Positions 18,670-28,249 are shown, counted from the first letter of the stretch. The stretch: 64,000 nt of DNA from Eubacterium sp. (GCA_017619835.1 JAFZRN010000007.1:62001-126000), one strand, 5' to 3'. The notes: generated from the sequence alone by a model not told the origin. Made by a program: numbers and translations.

Positions 18670-18757
18670 AAGCTTATCCTCCTTACTTACAAGACTCGCC
18701 AACTGCGGTGGCACTCCGAAAATGAGCGCACTTCTCCTACCTCGCTGTGCGGCATAC
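18670..18757 (-). ncRNA. likely L21 leader (autoregulatory 5' UTR)
   Basis: About 88 bases separate the predicted transcript start from the rplU ATG and contain GC-rich paired segments, including GCCGCACAGCGAGG and GGAGTGCCACCGCAGTTGG. This resembles the L21 leader described in Firmicutes, by memory of the family rather than by a search. L21 is thought to bind such leaders. Confidence 0.6.
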
Positions 18758-18763
18758 CGTGAT

Positions 18764-18793
18764 ATAATACAACATCCACGGTGCTTATGTCAA
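18764..18793 (-). promoter_or_regulatory. sigma-A promoter of rplU
   Basis: Minus strand TTGACA (18788-18793) and TATTAT (18764-18769) are 18 bases apart, just downstream of the pilus operon terminator side. Confidence 0.8.
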
Positions 18794-18799
18794 CATAAA

Positions 18800-18833
18800 A
18801 ATAAAAATATCCCGGCCTTTTTTCAAGGCCGGG
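18800..18833 (-). terminator. terminator of the pilus operon
   Basis: CCCGGCCTT and AAGGCCGGG (18811-18833) form a 9-bp GC-rich stem followed on the minus strand by ATATTTTTATTTTT. It starts ten bases after the stop of the last pilus gene. Confidence 0.92.
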
Positions 18834-18842
18834 CGTACTTTT

Positions 18843-19571
18843 TTACTCATTCTGATTATATCTTCTCTTTCGTTCAATAACCAGAACTATTATTCCGACA
18901 AATGATATCGCAAATATATTGATCCAGACAAACAGGTAAGTCTCATCTCCGGTCTTCTTACTCTTGTCCTTACCGCCGTCATTTCCATCATCGGAAGTCT
19001 TCTTTTCAGTTTTCTTTTCGGTTTTCTTTTCTGTAGTAACCTCAGTCGGAGTCTCAGTAGTATCCTCCGTATCATCGGCCCCACCCTTGGAAACCTTATT
19101 CACAAACTCAATCTTCAGCGGCTTCTTCGCCGTATTAGCGATATTAACGGAAACCGTATACTGCAGCTCTCCGTTATCATCTGTGGTTACAAACAAATGA
19201 GCCTCAAACTGAGTCTGATCGTAATCCATCTTGTCGTCATCACCTTCGACCTGATAGATCAGGTAGTCGTAGGTTCCGGGTTCAGTAACCTGAACCTTAA
19301 ACTCCCCTTTATTGTCTTCAATAATATCTAGTTCATCTGATGTGGGAGCAGGCGCATTTTTCTGTGGTTTGATCTTGATCTTATACTTGAAGCTGTCTAC
19401 TTTCTTAACCTCAAGACAGTTGACCGTGATCGTCGCCGTGATCGGTTTATACGATCCGGCGAGAACCGAAATGCAGCTCAAGAAAATGCATAGCAAAGAA
19501 AACAGGCATAGCAAACCAAGCCTGCTCAAAGCTGAGCCTACTTTTATATTATTTCCAAATATCTTCACCAT
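18843..19571 (-). CDS. minor or basal pilin with one pilin isopeptide-type domain
   Basis: A 242-residue exported protein. It has a hydrophobic signal segment (about 17-38), one FctA/Spy0128-like domain (about 42-162) with TEPGTYDYLIYQVEG and a closing FVNKV, then an acidic/Thr-Lys linker with three TEKK repeats (about 165-200). The C-terminus is a sorting-type signal: KKTGDE (205-210), a membrane span and ERKRRY. The motif lacks the Leu-Pro of LPXTG. ATG 19571 was chosen for spacing to AAGG; a longer frame overlaps the sortase. As last gene of the operon it may be the base subunit joined to the wall, like streptococcal FctB (inference). Confidence 0.78.
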   Translation of the reverse strand: MVKIFGNNIKVGSALSRLGLLCLFSLLCIFLSCISVLAGSYKPITATITVNCLEVKKVDSFKYKIKIKPQKNAPAPTSDELDIIEDNKGEFKVQVTEPGTYDYLIYQVEGDDDKMDYDQTQFEAHLFVTTDDNGELQYTVSVNIANTAKKPLKIEFVNKVSKGGADDTEDTTETPTEVTTEKKTEKKTEKKTSDDGNDGGKDKSKKTGDETYLFVWINIFAISFVGIIVLVIERKRRYNQNE

Positions 19572-19597
19572 CATATCCTTTTCAAATCCTTTAGTGT

Positions 19598-20314
19598 TTA
19601 GTCCTCGGGCAGTATGTAACACATAACTAACAGCCTGTTGGACGAAACAGGTTCGGTGCACGTTGAAAGTGCAAGTATATGACAACTTTTTTGGATGGAG
19701 GTATTCATAGTCACCGCTTCCTTCGATATAACCTTGGAAATGTTTTCAAAGGTATCGGGATCCAGAACTTGATTGTCAAATACATCCACCTTTAAACACG
19801 CAAAAACCCCAAGCCTATAGGATTTTCTCCCATCCCGGCCCACAATCAGAGTTCCTGTCGAGTGCTCTTTTAAATAATTCTTGTCAAGAAAATCATCAAG
19901 AGCGCCGAACATCTTTCCATACTCCATGTGATGACCGTAGAGTATGGAATAGTCATCGGTAAAATCAGGACTATTCCTGCTATCGAGAAAGATACTACCT
20001 GAAAGTGAATATTCCCCATATGGATTAATATTCAGAAATTTGTAGTTATCCTCTCCCTGCATAATAGGATAGTCTATATTTGTATCATCTATGGTTATCC
20101 ATGCGACCATATCCTCGGTTATCGGGGCGTCGTCAGGCACCCCTTCTCCAACCGTAGGTTTAAATCTCAGATAACTGTCATCAGTCGCATTGTTGTAAAC
20201 GTACCAGGTATCATATAACCCGTATACCACTATGAGAAGCACCACAACAAAAGCACATAGCATGAGCTTCTCATATAGTATATTCAGGTTTATCCAGAAA
20301 CGTTTCGCATCCAT
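19598..20314 (-). CDS. class B sortase (pilin-polymerising)
   Basis: A 238-residue membrane-anchored transpeptidase with one N-terminal membrane segment (about 17-38). The class B pattern is clear: MVAWITIDDTNIDYPIMQ, SGSIFLDSRN, YGHHM (His128/129), LSTC (Cys219) and SNR (Arg227). The catalytic triad is intact. It lies between two pilin genes and probably links pilin subunits, as the class B SrtC does in Streptococcus pyogenes (family knowledge). The ribosome site is weak and the start lies nine bases after the major pilin stop, so coupling is likely. Confidence 0.92.
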   Translation of the reverse strand: MDAKRFWINLNILYEKLMLCAFVVVLLIVVYGLYDTWYVYNNATDDSYLRFKPTVGEGVPDDAPITEDMVAWITIDDTNIDYPIMQGEDNYKFLNINPYGEYSLSGSIFLDSRNSPDFTDDYSILYGHHMEYGKMFGALDDFLDKNYLKEHSTGTLIVGRDGRKSYRLGVFACLKVDVFDNQVLDPDTFENISKVISKEAVTMNTSIQKSCHILALSTCTEPVSSNRLLVMCYILPED

Positions 20315-20323
20315 AGATTGATA

Positions 20324-21598
20324 TTACTCTTCTTCATATCTCTTTCTTGAACGAACTGCGAAGAATACAATTCCAAATACTACAATCAGTGCAACTACGA
20401 TAAGTCCGGTAGCTGAAAGGATGATTCCTGTAGGGATAACACCGCTACGAGTATTTGTGAAACCGGCTACTGCCATCTTGTCATTACCTGCAACGGTTCC
20501 GATCACACCACTGTTAGTATCACCAGACTTAACTGCTGACTGATAATCTTCTGCATTTTCAGTAACTTCATATTCAATACTTGGAGCAAGTCCACGGATA
20601 ACAACTGACTGACCATGCTGAAGATAGAATGTAACACCTGAATTAAGTTCTGAACCTGAAACTGTCTGAGGATTTGTCTTTCCAGCATTATCAGAAATGG
20701 TTGCAGCATTTGTTCCGGATGTAGCATCAGCATTACCATCATTTGTATTAGCATCATTATCATCATCAAGTGATACTATGAAAGAATCACTTGCATTTGC
20801 ATTTGTAGTTTTAACTGTAATTGCAAAATACTTATCACGTGAAGCCTGATTTCCAGTCACTTCTTTTTCAACTTTGAGATCTTTAGAATTATACTCATTT
20901 GTAAAACCATCAGTCTTATCTGCAAGTGCTTCTCCTGCTGCCTGAACATCATTTGAACCCATCGTGCTTGATATAGCAACATCATCATCATCTGTATGAA
21001 GCACATATGCTGATACTACCAGAGTTCCGGTTCCATCATCAGTTACATAAACATCAAGAACACGATCCTGGTCATTGTCATATATAACACCAGAAGCAGA
21101 ACCTTGTGTTTCAGCTATAATGTAACGATAAATACCGGGTTCAGGGAATGTAATTCCTGCAAAACTAACTGTAGCTTCTTTTGTAGCAAACACTTCTCCT
21201 GATTCTAATTCAACTCCATTAGCTGGTGTAGCTCCAGCTGCTCTATCAGAAGCAGCTCGTTGAATATCTATTAGGTCAGTTGTAACATCTGTTGTAGAAT
21301 CACCAGGGCCGAAAGTAACATCTGTAATAACAGGTGTACCAACACCGGGAAGAACTTCCATTACGTCATTACTTGAAGTACTAATAGAACGGCCTGTTCC
21401 TGGAGTTGCTGTAAAACTAAACGTAACAGTCGGAACTTTTTCACCTGCTTCTACAATAAGGTACTTATTAAATGCACATGAAGTACCAGCAACCGGTGTA
21501 TATGTTGTTCCGGCACTTACGATTCCGGCCATCATCATGACAGCCATAGCTGTTGCAGTAATAACTGCTAACAATTTTTTCTTTAAACTACCTCTCAT
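20324..21598 (-). CDS. major pilin, FctA-like, with IPTG sorting motif
   Basis: A 424-residue exported pilin. Signal peptide 1-29. Domain 1 (about 40-236) has the FctA/Spy0128 pattern: ITFPEPGIYRYIIAE and closing FTNEY. Domain 2 (about 240-384) starts LKVEKEVTGN and closes with GFTNTRSG. Each domain offers a Lys-Glu-Asn set for an internal isopeptide bond (K45, E163, N234 in the first; a Lys near 243-246, E346 or E348 and N382 in the second), assigned by pattern only. The sorting signal is VIPTG (387-391), a hydrophobic span and RSRKRYEEE. ATG 21598 follows GGAGG. An Asp/Asn/Thr-rich loop (278-300) is low complexity. Confidence 0.88.
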   Translation of the reverse strand: MRGSLKKKLLAVITATAMAVMMMAGIVSAGTTYTPVAGTSCAFNKYLIVEAGEKVPTVTFSFTATPGTGRSISTSSNDVMEVLPGVGTPVITDVTFGPGDSTTDVTTDLIDIQRAASDRAAGATPANGVELESGEVFATKEATVSFAGITFPEPGIYRYIIAETQGSASGVIYDNDQDRVLDVYVTDDGTGTLVVSAYVLHTDDDDVAISSTMGSNDVQAAGEALADKTDGFTNEYNSKDLKVEKEVTGNQASRDKYFAITVKTTNANASDSFIVSLDDDNDANTNDGNADATSGTNAATISDNAGKTNPQTVSGSELNSGVTFYLQHGQSVVIRGLAPSIEYEVTENAEDYQSAVKSGDTNSGVIGTVAGNDKMAVAGFTNTRSGVIPTGIILSATGLIVVALIVVFGIVFFAVRSRKRYEEE

Positions 21599-21664
21599 TT
21601 TGAATACCTCCATTTGTATTTCTTGTTTTTTGGTTATTTTTTACATAGTTAACATTTTTATCTC

Positions 21665-21684
21665 AAGAAACCTTTCGGTTACTT
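21665..21684 (-). promoter_or_regulatory. GNRA-capped hairpin ahead of the major pilin gene
   Basis: On the minus strand AAGTAACC, loop GAAA and GGTTTCTT form a short hairpin in the 94-base gap before the major pilin gene, the largest gap in the operon. It could be a processing or stabilising site that raises pilin yield. Weak evidence. Confidence 0.35.
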
Positions 21685-21692
21685 AGGAACAT

Positions 21693-22256
21693 TTATATTC
21701 CCCTTCTTCTTATGATGAGTATTACCTTTCCGATAATATCTTCCTGGGGAACGCCTCCAAAAGTTCTGCTGTCATCCAAATCATTTCTATAATCATTTAA
21801 TAGGAATACAGAACCTTGGGGAACTGTGTAGGGAAGTGGGATCTTCACTCCCTCTTCTGTCGTTGGATAGACCGTATCTTCATATACACCATATCCATTG
21901 ACCATTAATGACTCTTCCATAAAGCTTACTGAGTCTCCGGCTTCAGCCATAATCCTGCCAAACTTGACCTTTCCGCCTTGTTTATACGAATAGACATCAT
22001 TATTAACAATTTTACCACGTCTATAAGATATACACAAGTCGCCGTCTTTAATCATGGGGTAACCGCTGTTGCTATGATTTATATTTATTGATACCACAAA
22101 TGTCAGCAGCGCCCATATTGCAAGAGCAGTGACTCCAACCTTTATAAAGAATTCGATGGCATATGATCCTGCCGACCTTTTCTTTTTAGGCTTTTTCGGA
22201 GCTCCTTTGTTTTCCGGCGGAGATTTACCACCGGTTGATTGTTTTTCCTGTTCCAT
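21693..22256 (-). CDS. signal peptidase I-like protein of the pilus operon (SipA-like)
   Basis: A 187-residue membrane protein of the signal peptidase I (S26) family, with a Pro/Lys-rich cytoplasmic N-terminus and one membrane span (about 34-56). Box B reads HSNSGYPMIKDGD, placing Ser64 at the nucleophile position. The box D segment reads FGRIMAEAGD, with Gly100 where the catalytic Lys precedes the Arg in active enzymes. Box E (DDSRTFGGVP, IIGKV) is intact. Streptococcus pyogenes SipA, in the same operon position, also has a Gly at this site and acts in pilus assembly (family knowledge). So this is probably an assembly factor rather than a general signal peptidase. Confidence 0.85.
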   Translation of the reverse strand: MEQEKQSTGGKSPPENKGAPKKPKKKRSAGSYAIEFFIKVGVTALAIWALLTFVVSININHSNSGYPMIKDGDLCISYRRGKIVNNDVYSYKQGGKVKFGRIMAEAGDSVSFMEESLMVNGYGVYEDTVYPTTEEGVKIPLPYTVPQGSVFLLNDYRNDLDDSRTFGGVPQEDIIGKVILIIRRRGI

Positions 22257-22268
22257 GATCCCCCCTTC

Positions 22269-25200
22269 TTAATCTTTTCTCTTCAAATTCCTAAGATGGT
22301 TAAGTCTGAGTTTGATCAGAATCATCAGTATTGCAAGTATCAGACAACCACTTAAGATAAGGAGAGTCTTGAAATCAGTAAATACGCCTGTTGGAATCAA
22401 GGTATTTAATTCATTGGTATAGTCAATCTTCATATTCTTATCAATATCGTCGATTGTTACCGTTACACCCGTTCCATTAACAGGAGGACAATTAGGATCA
22501 TCCGGAACCGGATATACACTATAGGATGCAGTGTAATTAAGCGGAGCTTCTGTTATAGTAACATCGCTGCCATCCGGAACCAATATCGTTACAGTATCAT
22601 CATGAGCTAAGAAGAATGTATTATGATTCAAATCAGGATCAGTACTAACAACAAGATTATCATCTTGAGGTTCATTATTCTTAGACCATGAGTACCCTGC
22701 AGGATCAGGATTATCAATACTGAAAGTAAACAGGAAGTCTTTTACTTTATTGCCCATATTTCCGGTTACTTTCTTTGTGATGGTTACGGCTTTGAAACCA
22801 TCCAGCTCATCCACAACTTTTACCCTATATTCATGAGGAATTTTAGTGGAATCGGATATATCTTCTACACCACCGGGAACATTATGTAGTATAAGCTCTC
22901 CCAATTCGGTTATCTCAAAGTATATATCTCCTTCTACTTTCTTATATCCCGTAGGAGCCTCAGTTTCTACAAGGAAGTATCGTCCGGGTTTTAAAGTATT
23001 ATCAATATTCGGTATTATTCCGGTACTTGGTGAAACCAGATCGGTACAACCGGGCATCGGAACTGAATCTTTAACTACATCGCCGAATGCATTTACTTTA
23101 CCTTCATATAGTTTAAAATGTGCTCCTGCAAGTGCACTCGGTACACTATTAGTCTTATAGAATTCAAGCGTATAAGGCTTGTTGTAGACATTTACAAAAG
23201 CGGTCAGACTTTGATTTTCAAGCTCATCGCACTCTTTCCAATTATCTTCACTGCTACCTACAAAGGATATATTATTATCATTATCAATTTTGAAAATGAC
23301 CGGCTCGGTAAGACCTATATATCCTTGAAGAGAGCTTTTCTGTGTAAGCCTGTAATTCGTATTCTTATCATAGTAAAGAATCGTTAGTTTACCATTTTCA
23401 TCGGAAGTTAATGATTCAACCTCAACATAATCTCCCGATACCGAATCATACTTTTCAAGAACGAAAGGAACTCCTTCGAGAGGAACCTTATCATTCTCAT
23501 TTCTGGAGGTCATATCATAAACTGATATGATAACGCCCTCGTCCCTGGAATTGAGAATAGTATCTCTACGGATATTTCCACCAGCGGGCTCATTTACACC
23601 TGTCATCTCTGGAGTGCCCTGAGTATATGTAACGCCATACTCAAAGGTTTCTGAAACACCGGTAGATTTAGGGGTTGCATTAACTTCAATGGTGTCTTCA
23701 ATAGGTGAAATCGCCGTATAGCTTTGTATATTTTTATCAACGTTATTGTCATATACCGGATCTGTAAACTCTACTTCACGAACTTTATAATCTGTAAATG
23801 ATTTCCCAGCTGCAAGTTCATCAAAGTAATATCTTGCCGTCAGACTGGAATCTGTGATCTTTCTTAATGTACCTTCCACAAAAACTCCATCCAGAAATAC
23901 TGCTGTGTATATTGGATCGTGTGAAGAAACATATTCCTTATCACTCCAAATCTTTTCAGATTCGATTTCCCAACCACGACGGTTTTCTACATTTACTTTA
24001 GGAGAAATAGGATTGCCATTTTCTTTATCCTTAACCCATCCGGAAATAGAATCATCAGAATTGCTTTTAAGATTAAATGTGCCTTCATCATAGGAATATT
24101 TATCAAATCTGTATCCGAGAGGAATCTCCCATGTTCTCTCCTCAACATCAAACATCATTCCAACAGGCAGATCACGAACTTCTACAGTATATCCGGCAGG
24201 TATCTTGGAAATGGAACCATTCATAGAAGTTTCAAATGTCACCTGATGCAATTCCTCTGGTAATAGATTCTGATAATCAGATTTTCCTATAGAGACAAAA
24301 CACTGATTTTCATGATCCCATCTGCAATAGTTGCCGTTTAAATCTTTAACATTATACTGATACATATTGGCAAGACTAAGACTATAATCATCCGAACCGT
24401 TAGACAGTTTCAAACGATAATTGAATGTAGTCTCATCATCAGGATAATTGATAGGTTGTTCATTCTCATCTATAAGCTTTTTGGTAATGATGAGAGTTCT
24501 GGTTTTGTTTGCTCCGACTTCATTTTCAAATGTAATAGTCGGACGATCCTCTGTTGAAGAAGGAGTAGACTCATGATCATACAAAGGACTTGATAAAACC
24601 TGCGTTCCGGTAGACGTGACATCGTTTATCTTTACGCTATCATAAACCTCGGAGTTAACAGCACACTCAACTATCTTATAATTTCTGACCTCTACCGGGA
24701 ATCTGATTTCGGCACTTTGCCCCGGATTTAGAAGATAAACATTTGTATATACTTTTTCTTCAACTTGAGACGGACTATAAAATGTAGGTTTAAAATCTAC
24801 ATGATGAGAAGAAATCTTATAATTTACATACTCTACATACATATTATTTATAGTTTCATTATGAAGTTCATACCATGTGTCATCACTGGTATCTGTTGTC
24901 TGATAGAATATCTTAAAAGGATACTGAACCACATTATAATCCAGGTCATCCTTTCCATCCCCAGTCAATTTCTTTGTAAGCAGTACATTTGAAGGCGCAA
25001 CATAGCTTAAATTCAGTCTCATATGAAGGTTAGAAGCACCGGCTCCTCTTTCCATATAGAAGATCTTCAGTGTATGAGAAGTATAATCTTTAAACACATA
25101 ATTACCGTTTTTCTCTACAAAAACACTATCTATATATGCATCTATATCAGATTGTGTTGCATCCGGATTATTCTCACGATAATTATCTTCAAAAATAGCT

Positions 25201-28190
25201 TTAAGAGTTGTAGTATGTCCGTTTTCATTAACAACTCCTGTAGAGAAATTAACTGAACCGGGAACTGCAGAATGTATACCACCAAGATCTATAACAAGGT
25301 CATCATCAACATAGAGCCAGAAATCATCATCACCGTAAAATTCAAAAATAATGTCATGTCCCCAGGCATCTTTACCATCAGGTGTAGCTATAAAGCTGGC
25401 AGACATTTCCATTGCGTTATAATAATTCGGTTTGCCATTGTCACATTGAAGAGCATGAAGCTTTTCATATTTTCTCGGATCAGATTCGGGAAGTTCATTT
25501 TGATCTGCATCATACAAATTTCTGGAATTGACCGAAGTATACTTTCCGGCTTCTATCTTGTCATATGGCATAAACTGACCATGTTTTAAAGAAGGTTTAT
25601 TTTGTATACTAGTACCATCAGTTCCTACATCTGTAGTTCCAAGTTCTTTATATACAGTAAAGTTATATTCTTCATTTTCATTTGTCGAATCATTTAGCTG
25701 GGCAAAGTTCTGGGTGCTGTCAAACTCAAAATAACCACTATTCTCATATGTATTTTCAAGAAACAAGTGGTTTACTGTCGATGCTCCTTGATATAAAGTG
25801 CCTAAAGATTTACCATAAACATAATTACTGCCCCCATAAGGATTTTGAGTATCATTTGCAGCTGTAGGATAACCATCTGCCCCAAGTTTATTTGATAAAA
25901 GACCTTGTTTGAGAGTCGTGCCTACTCCTCCACTGTTATCACCAAAGAATCTACTCATGGTTTCTCTTTTATCAATATCTTTCATTTTTATAGTAATTCC
26001 ATACTGATTATTATCAATCGTAGGAACTTCTGTAAGATCATCATCAAGTGGATCAACCACAGCAAAATAGAAGGATTCTGCATCTTTTCTGGGGCACGAT
26101 ATAAGTTGCCCTGTAGAAGGATCAGCTTTAAGTCCGGCATAGGAATAATATGGGTCATCCCATGCATAGATTTCACTGTAATAATCCCCATACTTTCTTC
26201 CGGGCATATTAATACCAATGGTATCATCAGATAATACCTGTCCATCAATCTGAGGAGCAAGATATTTTCCCGAATACTCATTCTGGAGTTCATAATAGTT
26301 ATTCTCTGTTCCATCAGGATATGTATAAACAGTATATGTCCAAAGAAGAGTATTAATCTGTTTACCAAGCCACATGATATCAGAGCCTCTTTCGTAGCAC
26401 CGAACAAGAGACCCATCGTGATCAACAGCATAAAAATCATATCCGGACCCATTCCATACACGGGTATATACGATAACACTTTGCTGGTCAACCGCTTCGG
26501 AAACACTGATCTTTTCGGCCGAATAAGATAACTGATCATCATCTTCAACAACAATTTTATCTACAAAATTAAACCATACTTTAGACGTAGAAGTAACATT
26601 TGTAATAACTGTAAACTGAGTTCCGTCATATGCGAGAGTATAGTTTCCTGTGCTAAGCATTATGGTATGAGCATGCTCATCAACACCGGGAATAACAGTT
26701 ATCTCATTATCTTCATTCTTATCAGGTTCATCGGTCAGAGATACTCCATTACTGGATATTTTAAGATATTTTTTTTCTCCATTTACAGTAGCATAAATAT
26801 AATATCTGTCCTCAGCCACTGATTCAAATGTCCACTCAGTAACATCATCGTTCTCAGTAACGTATATTTCTTTACCGGCCCCGCTATTAGGACGTATAGT
26901 GGTTTCAATCATGGTTTGATAGTTTATCCCAGGATCAGCCATCAACGCAGTACCTGAAGAACTGCCATCAGAATATGCCATTAAACCATGAGTTTTGCCA
27001 GATAGACTGAAAGGATCATTAACATCAGCATATTTTTTATACCATAAAGTAATTACATTATCTTTCGAATTATTGTTGTAAGCACAAAAGCTTTTACCAT
27101 TTGGCATTCCCTGCTGATTGATATAATAATTCCCGCTTTTAAAAGCCAAGCCAGTATAAGTAACTCCATTTTCAGTAAATGTATAATCAGAAACCTGAAA
27201 TCCTGACGCATTAGATTGAGAATCAACAAATAAAAGTGAATTATTGTTTTGCTTGATATACTGTTTAACCCCATTATTATCATAGCAGTACAAATAATAG
27301 GTATGCGACATACCCGAAACAGCCTCAAGATAATATATCGCAGCGTCACCGGTTGGTAACGAATCAGCAGGCGAAGTTTTTAAAATACCTGTTCTGGAAT
27401 TACTAACTCTGAAAATCTCATTTTTAAGATAAAACCCATTATCTGAATTACCTAATACAAATCCTTCAGATAGCCTATTTTCCAAATCCTGCAAATCAAC
27501 AACTTCTTCCCAGGTATAAGCCTCAAAGTTCACACCCGGCTCTTCCACAATCTCATACACACTAAAACCTGTGGCGTCGAAGCTTACGCTTCCGTCTTCC
27601 ACAGTGATGTCGAGGATTTCTTCTTTTGTGCCATCATCTCTGATGTGCCAAACATGGAGAATTGAATCAGAACTGATCTGGGGATCATTTATCTGAACAG
27701 ATATAGGGCGGTTTTCTTCCGGCTGGTACTCGGAATTGCCGTCCATAATAGATATATCGTAAGCAGCGAGTACTGTGCACTCTTCTGCCTCATCAGCACT
27801 CTTGGCATCCGTAGGAGTTGCATCCGAAGTAATGGGCTCAGCGTCGTCAGTTACATCAACAACCTTTGCGGTTGCATCAACGGGCATAAGTCCTTCGAGT
27901 GTTACGGATTTTTCTTTGTCTTTCTTGTCTGGGAATACTTCAAGACTCTGATGGCTAAGCTCGGTCTCATCTGACGAGCTCTCATCTGACTGAACAACTG
28001 CTGCTTCTGTGTCTTTCTCAGTAGTAGTTTCGGTAACCTCTTCACTTATCTCAGTAGCTTCTTCAATAGCATCGGTAAGTGTTGCTTTAGAGGCTTCTTC
28101 AGAATATGCTCTGTAGTTCGGGTATACTGCGGACACGACAAAAAGAAGCGCTGTTATCACGCAAATGATTTTCCGCTTAGTCATTTTCAT
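22269..28190 (-). CDS. giant pilus adhesin with fibro-slime and Cna-B-type domains
   Basis: A 1973-residue surface protein, first gene of the pilus operon. It has a signal peptide (about 1-32) and a Thr/Glu/Ser-rich N-terminal stretch. A fibro-slime-like domain occupies about 760-1070 (FEFYGDDDFWLYVDDDLVID, LKIFYMERGAGASNL). Stretches starting KKLTG, IITKKL and TITKKVTGN precede or surround two SpaA/Cna-B-like domains (about 1570-1760; EGVPFVLEKYD, LAGAHFKLYEG, VETEAPTGY). The end is LIPTG (about 1933), a membrane span and a basic tail. ATG 28190 has a GAGAGGGGG site. It corresponds in position to streptococcal Cpa but is much larger. Likely the tip or adhesive subunit; the ligand is unknown. 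The gene looks more AT-rich than its neighbours. Confidence 0.85.
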   Translation of the reverse strand: MKMTKRKIICVITALLFVVSAVYPNYRAYSEEASKATLTDAIEEATEISEEVTETTTEKDTEAAVVQSDESSSDETELSHQSLEVFPDKKDKEKSVTLEGLMPVDATAKVVDVTDDAEPITSDATPTDAKSADEAEECTVLAAYDISIMDGNSEYQPEENRPISVQINDPQISSDSILHVWHIRDDGTKEEILDITVEDGSVSFDATGFSVYEIVEEPGVNFEAYTWEEVVDLQDLENRLSEGFVLGNSDNGFYLKNEIFRVSNSRTGILKTSPADSLPTGDAAIYYLEAVSGMSHTYYLYCYDNNGVKQYIKQNNNSLLFVDSQSNASGFQVSDYTFTENGVTYTGLAFKSGNYYINQQGMPNGKSFCAYNNNSKDNVITLWYKKYADVNDPFSLSGKTHGLMAYSDGSSSGTALMADPGINYQTMIETTIRPNSGAGKEIYVTENDDVTEWTFESVAEDRYYIYATVNGEKKYLKISSNGVSLTDEPDKNEDNEITVIPGVDEHAHTIMLSTGNYTLAYDGTQFTVITNVTSTSKVWFNFVDKIVVEDDDQLSYSAEKISVSEAVDQQSVIVYTRVWNGSGYDFYAVDHDGSLVRCYERGSDIMWLGKQINTLLWTYTVYTYPDGTENNYYELQNEYSGKYLAPQIDGQVLSDDTIGINMPGRKYGDYYSEIYAWDDPYYSYAGLKADPSTGQLISCPRKDAESFYFAVVDPLDDDLTEVPTIDNNQYGITIKMKDIDKRETMSRFFGDNSGGVGTTLKQGLLSNKLGADGYPTAANDTQNPYGGSNYVYGKSLGTLYQGASTVNHLFLENTYENSGYFEFDSTQNFAQLNDSTNENEEYNFTVYKELGTTDVGTDGTSIQNKPSLKHGQFMPYDKIEAGKYTSVNSRNLYDADQNELPESDPRKYEKLHALQCDNGKPNYYNAMEMSASFIATPDGKDAWGHDIIFEFYGDDDFWLYVDDDLVIDLGGIHSAVPGSVNFSTGVVNENGHTTTLKAIFEDNYRENNPDATQSDIDAYIDSVFVEKNGNYVFKDYTSHTLKIFYMERGAGASNLHMRLNLSYVAPSNVLLTKKLTGDGKDDLDYNVVQYPFKIFYQTTDTSDDTWYELHNETINNMYVEYVNYKISSHHVDFKPTFYSPSQVEEKVYTNVYLLNPGQSAEIRFPVEVRNYKIVECAVNSEVYDSVKINDVTSTGTQVLSSPLYDHESTPSSTEDRPTITFENEVGANKTRTLIITKKLIDENEQPINYPDDETTFNYRLKLSNGSDDYSLSLANMYQYNVKDLNGNYCRWDHENQCFVSIGKSDYQNLLPEELHQVTFETSMNGSISKIPAGYTVEVRDLPVGMMFDVEERTWEIPLGYRFDKYSYDEGTFNLKSNSDDSISGWVKDKENGNPISPKVNVENRRGWEIESEKIWSDKEYVSSHDPIYTAVFLDGVFVEGTLRKITDSSLTARYYFDELAAGKSFTDYKVREVEFTDPVYDNNVDKNIQSYTAISPIEDTIEVNATPKSTGVSETFEYGVTYTQGTPEMTGVNEPAGGNIRRDTILNSRDEGVIISVYDMTSRNENDKVPLEGVPFVLEKYDSVSGDYVEVESLTSDENGKLTILYYDKNTNYRLTQKSSLQGYIGLTEPVIFKIDNDNNISFVGSSEDNWKECDELENQSLTAFVNVYNKPYTLEFYKTNSVPSALAGAHFKLYEGKVNAFGDVVKDSVPMPGCTDLVSPSTGIIPNIDNTLKPGRYFLVETEAPTGYKKVEGDIYFEITELGELILHNVPGGVEDISDSTKIPHEYRVKVVDELDGFKAVTITKKVTGNMGNKVKDFLFTFSIDNPDPAGYSWSKNNEPQDDNLVVSTDPDLNHNTFFLAHDDTVTILVPDGSDVTITEAPLNYTASYSVYPVPDDPNCPPVNGTGVTVTIDDIDKNMKIDYTNELNTLIPTGVFTDFKTLLILSGCLILAILMILIKLRLNHLRNLKRKD

Positions 28191-28249
28191 TGACGTATAC
28201 CCCCTCTCTCCAGAGTATTGTCTTAAAAATGTATCCAATAAGACAGTTT

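Noticed and set aside
18843-22256. Haem-uptake (Isd) role for the class B sortase
   Set aside because: No NEAT-domain protein or haem transporter is near; the neighbours are pilins and a SipA-like protein.
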